Positions 57,878-64,000 of a stretch of DNA of 64,000 nucleotides are shown piece after piece (the stretch's first letter is position 1; every line of letters begins with the position of its first letter). Made by a program: the position numbers and the translations under genes. The stretch comes from Protonemura montana (Eukaryota > Arthropoda > Insecta > Plecoptera > Nemouridae): assembly GCA_947568835.1 (NCBI GenBank), contig OX387603.1:26870651-26934650 (forward strand). Reading direction: 5' to 3'. The notes beneath the pieces are model-generated. The model was not told where the DNA came from and did not search any database. It saw only the letters and a program-made list of their open reading frames with translations.

Positions 57878-60800
57878 ATGACTTCGAGGAACCAGCCTCA
57901 GCCGAAGAAGCCGTGAGTCTTTTAATAGCTTTATTCGGGGCACAACGAACCTTGTCTTGATTCCTTGTCGCTCGTGGACTCGAGGTCTGGTTTGCTACGC
58001 TTGTCCCGAATTGTGATTGGTTTTAGACTCATGTCTACTTGATTTATCCTTAGCACTAGTTTTAACAAAAACTATTTGAAATGGGTTTAGAATGCTAAGT
58101 AAAGAACAACTAAATTTCCCGACGTTTCGTAACTTGTACCTGTTACTTCTTCAAGGGTAAGAGCAGTCCTGATAATTTTCCGATAACAAAATAACCACAC
58201 AAAATTATAACAATTACCAAGAATGACAGTTCAGTTGTAGTGTTGTTAATAATAAAATACCCCGCGCATTGCAAGCGTTTGCAATTTAAATAAGATTTCA
58301 TCCTAATACAGCAACGAATCCAAAGTCAAATTGGAGTTACTCGAGTTTGACAGGTTGTGACGTGATATAGCGTCACTAGAATCAGAGTGACTGTGAGTAT
58401 TCACAGCCTCTTGGTTCTACTCCTTGGAGATCCGTCATTCTCATCAAATACACTAAAATCGTCTCAAAAAGCCAGTGTTCAAGTAGCTCAATGGTTCAGA
58501 GCAACACCCGCGACAGGTGGAGATCGGGGTTCGAGTCCTTGTTTGGGCATCAATTTTTGAGACGGTTATAGTGTTGTTAATAATAAAACACTAACGTATT
58601 TTGTATTGTCTGCAAAAAAATCCCGAACTAATGGAACAAATGTATTATGTGTATCCCGAATTTTAGCTACAACCGAGTTCTTTACATCCCTGTGAGGTAG
58701 GCTTTTTGTAGAGCATAATTGCGTCGCGTGCGGCCTATAACTAGGTGTTTATAGGGGCGTATGCAGCGACAACTTCAGGCTGGTCCTGCTTGGTGGCTAG
58801 GAATGGGGAAATTTTAAGTCCAATAAACCAGGGAAGGTATACGGGTGCTTGGAGAGGGGTAAAGATCAAGAAATGGTCACAGAATTAGTTCGACGCTAGA
58901 GACTGTCTCGGCTTCCAGAACGGAGGACGACGCCCAGGTTACGACCCACATCGTGGTCCCCCCCGACGGCGGCTGGGGCTGGGTGGTCATGACCTCGGCC
59001 TTCCTGTGCAACCTCGTCTGCGACGGCGTTATCTACAACTTCGGCGGCATCTACATGAAACCCATGACCGAGGAGTTTAACGCTTCGCCCGCTAGTGTCG
59101 CGCTCGTCGGCTCACTGCTGCAGGCGTCGACGCAGTTCATCGGTCAGTACCGAAAATTGTTGGGTACGCTCTCAATTGAATTCAGGTGCTGTTCTAGATC
59201 GTGTGTTTTCTTTGGGGGGGGGGGGGGGGGGGGGGGGGGGAGGAAGCCGTGCCAAAAGGCAAAAAACATTGAAACAATTTCTATTCTCTCGTTATGCTTT
59301 GTCGGCGCTGCCTGACTTGCCTGAGCTCAGCCTTGCTATCGCTTTACGTAGCCTTAATAACGAGCTAGTGTATTTGGCATATATTTTTCAGAATGTTAAG
59401 ATTTTGTGAATATACCATACGTTCTGCTAAATGCCATTTCCAAATAAAATGTTCACCAACACGTAAAAGTAACATGTGTTTCTTGAATTTAAATGTAGAG
59501 CAGACCAAACTTTTCCCGGAATAAGTGATCGACGTACACTTTTGCAAGAAAAGGTGGGTCACGGCGCGTACGTAACCACCGGTCAGAATCAATGGGGTCG
59601 TGGTTGCGGGGTGAAAATAAACCCACACCCACCCACCCACAGCCCCTTGGACACGCCCACAATATGCGCGTGTCTCTGTGCGCAGGTCCCGTGGCCAGCG
59701 CATTGGTCAACCGGCACGCGTTCCCCAAGGTGCTCATGTTCGGCACGATCCTATCGGCCGTGGGTTTCGTCCTTTCATACTACGCCACCTCCGTCACGTT
59801 CCTCTGCATCACGTTCGGCGTCCTAGCAGGTACCCGTCAGCCCACAGCGCCTCAAGCGGTCACATCTACAAACTCTTCAACGACCATCTTCCTTGCAGGC
59901 AGCGGATTCGGCATCGCATTCGTCGTCTCCACCATCGTCATCAGCTTCTACTTCCAGCGCTGGAGGTCGATCGCCACGTGCTTCGCTCTGTGCGGCTCCA
60001 CTGTCGGCGGCATGGTCGGAGGACCAGTTCTTCAGTACATTGTCAACCGCTACGACTGGCGCACGGCCATATTGGCGCAGGCAGGTAGGCCCAGGTGCTG
60101 GCAGCAATAACGCAAGATCGAAGAGCCTCGTGGCAAAAAGGTGTCTAAGCCTTAGTTCCCTTGTCCCTCGTAGTCGCCATCGGGCTGTGCACGTTCCTGG
60201 GCCTCACGTACCGACCGCTGAAGCCCGTTCAGGTGCACAGGCAGACCGACGCCTCTGTCGGCGTCTCTCAGATGTCGCTCGTGAGCATCGGTGTGAGCGG
60301 CGGACCTGGGCGACTAGGTCCGAAGAACCACGAGTACCCGACAGCGGCGCAAGTCGTCCTCAGCGAGACGACGCTGACCGTGCTTGGGACCACAGCGCAC
60401 GGCTCCCGTGGTAAGTACATAGACAGAGCACGCCATTAGGCAACCAAGCCGTAGTAACGTTGAGTGTAGGTTATAGGTAGAGTTTCAACGTCAATGTTAC
60501 AGTCTCTGCGTGAAAGATGGCCGCCAAATGACTACCTTACCGACAAAAATGCAGAGTACCGGAACGTCACGTTAAGTGGAGCCACTGTCGTATGGAATTT
60601 AATTTCAATATTTATCGTAGGTTACTCGCTTTTTAATATCGTTACGTGTATATCAATCGTTGAGGTAAACATTGATGGAGATTTTTTGAGCATGAAAAGT
60701 CTCAAAAGCGAGTTAACCTACGAGAAATATCGAAATTAAAATTCATACGACAGTGGCTCCACTTAGCGTGATGTTCCGGTACTCTGCATTTTTGCCGGTA

Positions 60801-62747
60801 AGGTAGTCATTTGGCGGCCATCTTTCACGCAGAGACTGTAACATTGACGTTGTTTCTCTACCTAGAACCTACACTCAACGGTTGTAACGCCTCTTATCGT
60901 CACAGAGTCGCTCGTTTCGACGGCGCATTGGACTTCGCGCGGCGGTTCTATGACAAGTGTGCGCGTGGTGGCCGGCCACCACCTGGACATGCACCACCTG
61001 ATGACGGGACGCCGACAACGCTGGTGGCGCTGTTGGAGTTGCAGGGGCGTGCGTTGGTGCGGCAAGAAACGGGAGCACGACCTCGGGGCAAGACCCCTCT
61101 ACAGGTGCGTGTCGTCACCCTGGGCTCGTTCTCTCAGCCAAGTGCCGTTAAACACACTATTTGTTTATTTATGATGTTTAACGACGCACTGTTTTGACAT
61201 CTGGCCATGCGGCACTGGTGTAAAGGCGTTGGTGAATGAGTGGATGATGATGAACCTAATCTAGCCTAGAAGGGAGGAGGGGAAACCCGGTGCCAGCACG
61301 TAGCCTACTCCTGTCGAAGAGCACCAAGGGGACCACCGGCTTAACGTCCCTTCCAAAGGACGGTACAACTCAAACAGCAGGATTCCTCCACAAATCCATG
61401 CTGTCGAGAGGTTGATAAGCCAGGCGAGTGAAGTTGCTGTACTAGCTTTCATCCCTCCAACCTCTCTACCGAAGATTTAACACAATAATTTGGGCCCCAA
61501 AGGGACGACATCTTCTACGGCGAGAGTGTGACGCGGCTCCCGCAGTACACGAACGGTGGTCACATGGGGTACAACATGGCGGTGTCGAGGGTAGCCACGC
61601 GCCGCGACGTCGAACAGGAGCGATCGCGGCGGTGCTTTGTTTGTCCCGAGTCCGTCAGGCGTACGCTCAGGACAATGCTGGACATCTCGCTGTTCCGATC
61701 ACCATCGTTCATGCTCTACGCCGTGGTCAACGGGCTCATGCAGTTTGCCCTCCTTGTACCCTTCGTGTTCATGCCTGGTACGTCATCAAGTGGCTCTCTT
61801 GAGACTAACAAGGTTAAGCAACATTTCGCCAGGTCAGGCATTGGATGGGTGACCAGTCCAAAGTTTGGCGTGTTGGAAACACCGGTCTTCGTGAGACCAC
61901 CGAAGTTAAGCAACACTGCGCTGGGTCAGGCATTGGATGGGTGACCAGTCCAAAGTTTGGCGTGTTGGAAACACCGGTCTTCGTGAGATCACCGAAGTTA
62001 AGCAACACTGCGCTGGACCAGGTATTGGATGGGTATAATGAACAATTCCTCGCTGCAGACCGCGCCAGACTCCTAGGGCTGTCGCCGGACACGGTGTCGC
62101 TGCTGGTGCCGATGATGTCTCTGTCAGGCTTCGTGGCCCGACTGACACTCGGCGTGGCCACCAGCTTCCCACGCGTGCCCCTGATTGCCGTCAGCTACAC
62201 GGTGCTGTCGCTAGGAGGGGTTGCCGTCATGCTCATGGGCTACACCACCACGGCCTGGGCCCAGCTCACGTGCTGCGCAGTCTTCGGCGTCACCCTGGGT
62301 ATGTAAACATGGGCATACCACGCTGCGTTTAGTTCTGACCACGGTTCCGTTGCACTGCCATCGGCAGGTTTTCCACGTTCACTGCCTTCTAAACGCCTCT
62401 CTGTCGCAGCCACCTTCTACAGCTTCCGCGCACTCTTATTGGTGCAGCTGTTAGGTCTAAACAAGCTCACCAACGCGTTCGGTCTGTTGCTGCTCATCTC
62501 GGGGTGTTTTTCCGTCCTCGGTGCGCCGGTCTCCGGCAAGTACCCCCACTTCTAAAGTCCGCTAAACGCTTCCCCAAAGACAGCCGCTGAGTGCATGATA
62601 TTTGCAGGCTTGGTGAAGGAAATCACCGACAGCTACGATTCCGTATTCTACCTGTCGGGGGCGTTGGTCACGCTCAGTGGGCTGCTCATGTTGCCGATGG
62701 AGAGAATCAATCGCCGCGAGAAGGCCGCGACGGGGCAACTGATTTAG
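57878..62747 (+). CDS. MCT-H: SLC16-type transporter with a GC-AG intron
   Basis: 601-aa carrier. Exons: 57878-57912, 58919-59142, 59686-59829, 59899-60084, 60174-60410, 60906-61104, 61503-61777, 62059-62298, 62410-62535, 62608-62747. The first exon (MTSRNQPQPKKP) is chosen because its phase 2 donor restores the frame into TEDDAQVTTHIV. VPPDGGWGWVVM begins at about residue 25. Helix 8 keeps the arginine (FVARLTLG), and VQLLGLNKLTNAFG precedes helix 11. The loop has a tryptophan-, cysteine- and arginine-rich block (RRQRWWRCWSCRGVRWCGKK), then ARPLYR and DDIFYGES. Intron 9 uses a GC donor (CCG then GCAAGT), the only non-GT donor in the cluster. It is closest in layout to MCT-B and carries six different repeats in its introns. 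Confidence 0.9.
58021..58170 (+). repeat. Foldback repeat FBt, copy 3 (half)
   Basis: Left arm only: TTTAGACTCATGTCTACTTG, AACTATTTGAAATGGGTTTA, AAGAACAACTAAATTTCCCG, TTACTTCTTCAAGGG. The inverted arm is missing. In MCT-H intron 1. Confidence 0.75.
58236..58600 (+). repeat. tRNA-derived SINE, copy 2
   Basis: Contains CACAGCCTCTTGGTTCTACT, then TAGCTCAATGGTTCAGAGCA (box A) and GGGGTTCGAGTCC (box B), then CAATTTTTGAGACGG. AATAATAAAA motifs flank it. Stems and the U33 position are degenerate, so it is a SINE head rather than a tRNA gene. Confidence 0.7.
59150..59580 (+). repeat. Interspersed repeat R450, copy 2
   Basis: Second copy of the 3.8 kb repeat, in MCT-H intron 2, with an internal G27 run at 59214-59240 where copy 1 has only CTTGGGGGAGGAAGG. 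The G-run is therefore an expansion within a shared repeat. Confidence 0.75.
60455..60885 (+). mobile_element. Foldback-like element FB47, copy III (single-unit arms)
   Basis: A near-complete palindrome: left arm from GTTGAGTGTAGGTTATAGGT through CAGTCTCTGCGTGAAAGATG to AGGTTACTCGC, a loop of about 90 bp, then the inverted arm ending CTACCTAGAACCTACACTCA. Each arm ends in just one 47-bp-type unit, so this shows the unexpanded form of the element. It lies in MCT-H intron 5 and ends about 20 bp before the acceptor. Confidence 0.85.
61155..61480 (-). repeat. 5S-headed SINE body and tail (minus strand)
   Basis: Reverse complement of the SINE tail (GTTTAACGACGCA) and body (AGCACCAAGGGGACCACCGG, ATTCCTCCACAAATCCATGC), ending ATCCCTCCAACCTCTC. 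It lacks the 5S head. It occupies most of MCT-H intron 6. Confidence 0.8.
61805..62035 (+). repeat. Three 5S-like units in MCT-H intron 7
   Basis: Three copies about 92 bp apart of the 5S-derived unit (AGGTTAAGCAACATTTCGCC in the first, ACCGAAGTTAAGCAACACTG in the others, with GGATGGGTGACCAG). They fill almost the whole 281-bp intron. Confidence 0.9.
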
Positions 62748-62886
62748 AGGCGTCAAACAGGCAACGATACCTCAACGGAAACTTGTATTTAATTTTCGTT
62801 TGGCTGGAAATGCCAGTGACATAATGCGTGTGAAATGCAGGAGTACCGCTATAATTACTTCTAGGAAAACAAACAGAAAAACTTTA

Positions 62887-62892
62887 AATAAA
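62887..62892 (+). terminator. MCT-H polyadenylation signal
   Basis: AATAAA (TTTAAATAAATG) 140 bp after the stop. Confidence 0.5.
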
Positions 62893-63124
62893 TGTGGTTG
62901 TGATACAAACGGCGAGATTACTGAAGTGTTGCGTCGAGTGATATGTGTTTCGATGACGCGTGCAAACAGAATTTCAACGCAGGATCTTTGTTGTGGCGGA
63001 CTCTGTCGTCCCCGCCGCAACATGCAGATTACGACCGGCATTCGGAGTTCGGACTGGTATCGGGCATGGTACCATGAGTACCATGAGTATGGGGCACTAT
63101 CAACCTCGACCGTTTTGCACTGAA

Positions 63125-63345
63125 CGAGAAATTGGTAGAGTGGCCATCATGAGGAAATGGGTGGATTGAAGTTAAAGCAATCACCTTGCGAGTAAACCTG
63201 TTGTTCGAGTTGCATCGTCCTTCTGAAGGGACGCTAAGCCGGTGGTCCCCTAGGTACTATTTGACAGCAGTAGCCAGTAGGGTACGTGCCTGCACCGAGT
63301 TTCCCCTCCGCTCTTCTCTTAGGGCGGACTGGCTTGGAAAGGTCC
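63125..63345 (+). repeat. 5S-headed SINE body fragment
   Basis: GTTCGAGTTGCATCGTCCTT, AAGGGACGCTAAGCCGGTGG and GTTTCCCCTCCGCTCTTCTC match the SINE body at moderate identity. A SINE-like tail (ACCATTCACCAGTGCCACAG, GCATTGCGTCATCAAAG, AATCAATCG) lies further on at about 63880-63955, so the copy may be split by about 500 bp of other sequence. Confidence 0.6.
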
Positions 63346-64000
63346 CAATCCCACCCGGAATACAGGTAGGCAACAAATGTGATGTGCTCTTGAAATGTAT
63401 GTTAGTGCAGTAAGGTAAGACAACACTGTTTTTTGTGGGTGCACCAAGCGATGTTGTGGCGTTTCCTGCTGAATAGAATGAACACGCTCCAGTTTGTATC
63501 AGTACGGTTTGGTCGTTTGGTTTGGTTTGGTATAGAAATAAAAAAGTGAACACTCGGAAATTGTGTCCAACCAAACCTAAAACAAACCCTATAATCCTCC
63601 TCTCCAAACCTGTTCCTCAGCACGGCAGCGGCGGCCTTGGTTGCGAGTAGCATATTTAAGAGTTACTTCTCGGAGCACCGACAAAGAGGCTTAAATACTC
63701 AAACTCATTTGCTGTAAATCGCAACTGTGCTTCGCAATATCTCAGGCAGAGATGGGTTGTCACATAAGCTACCAGTACCAGGAAAGCACATGTTTACTGC
63801 CAGGCGGGAGCGATCATGCCCAATCATTTCACGCTTGTCTTATGGAGTAGGTAATTAAGGTATTCCGGCACTCAATCGCCGAGGCCACCATTCACCAGTG
63901 CCACAGAGACAGTTGTCCAAGCATTGCGTCATCAAAGTCTACAAATCAATCGTGCATTGGTAGCTCTGCACAGACAGTTGATAGGGTCGTTACTCCTAGA
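63346..64000. other. Right end of window, no gene seen
   Basis: Apart from the SINE tail near 63880-63955 nothing was recognised. The next gene in the cluster, if any, starts beyond the window. Confidence 0.5.

Noticed and set aside
58478-58556. Possible tRNA gene
   Set aside because: A and B boxes are present but acceptor and anticodon stems are poor, position 33 is not T, and the same sequence recurs at 54.4 kb within a larger repeat.

Overview
The window is animal nuclear DNA, most likely from an invertebrate. The genes have many short GT-AG introns, animal-type AATAAA polyadenylation signals and SLC16 (monocarboxylate transporter, MCT) proteins. The spaces between genes are filled with minisatellites, 5S-rRNA-derived SINEs and foldback repeats. 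I could not narrow the phylum from sequence alone. No LTR, viral, rRNA or intact tRNA genes were recognised.

The coding content is one gene family. Eight SLC16-like genes (called MCT-A to MCT-H here) lie head to tail on the + strand between 4.9 and 62.7 kb. I rebuilt every exon by eye from splice sites, reading frame and paralogue alignment. All eight models are in frame from ATG to stop (854, 647, 601, 564, 626, 455, 440 and 601 aa). Core exons have fixed lengths in nearly all copies: 144 bp (helices 2-3), 186 bp (helices 4-5), 240 bp (helices 8-10) and 126 bp (helices 10-11), mostly joined by phase 1 introns. A to E and H carry a long cytoplasmic loop with an RP-YR-DDIFY-like block. F and G lack that loop and form a recent pair.

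Layout: 1-4.9 kb is non-coding with a 76-G run. From 4.9 to 19.4 kb lies the first intron of MCT-A, with up to three alternative first exons, two 28-bp satellites rich in RFX X-box-like sites, and two inverted copies of a foldback element with 41-bp terminal repeats. MCT-A body exons run from 19.4 to 26.9 kb, followed by 5.8 kb of apparently empty DNA. B to H follow from 32.7 to 62.7 kb with gaps of only about 0.2-0.9 kb. Their introns hold 5S-like arrays, a 47-bp foldback satellite family (three insertions) and a 68-bp satellite derived from a SINE. The last 1.2 kb has SINE fragments only.

All eight proteins are probably membrane carriers for monocarboxylates or related organic anions, but substrates cannot be read from the sequence. 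The main points of interest are the tight same-strand cluster, the asymmetric foldback elements that expand into minisatellites, the X-box arrays between alternative first exons, and a recurrent TAAACGCC motif near intron 3' ends whose complement lies near some 5' ends.
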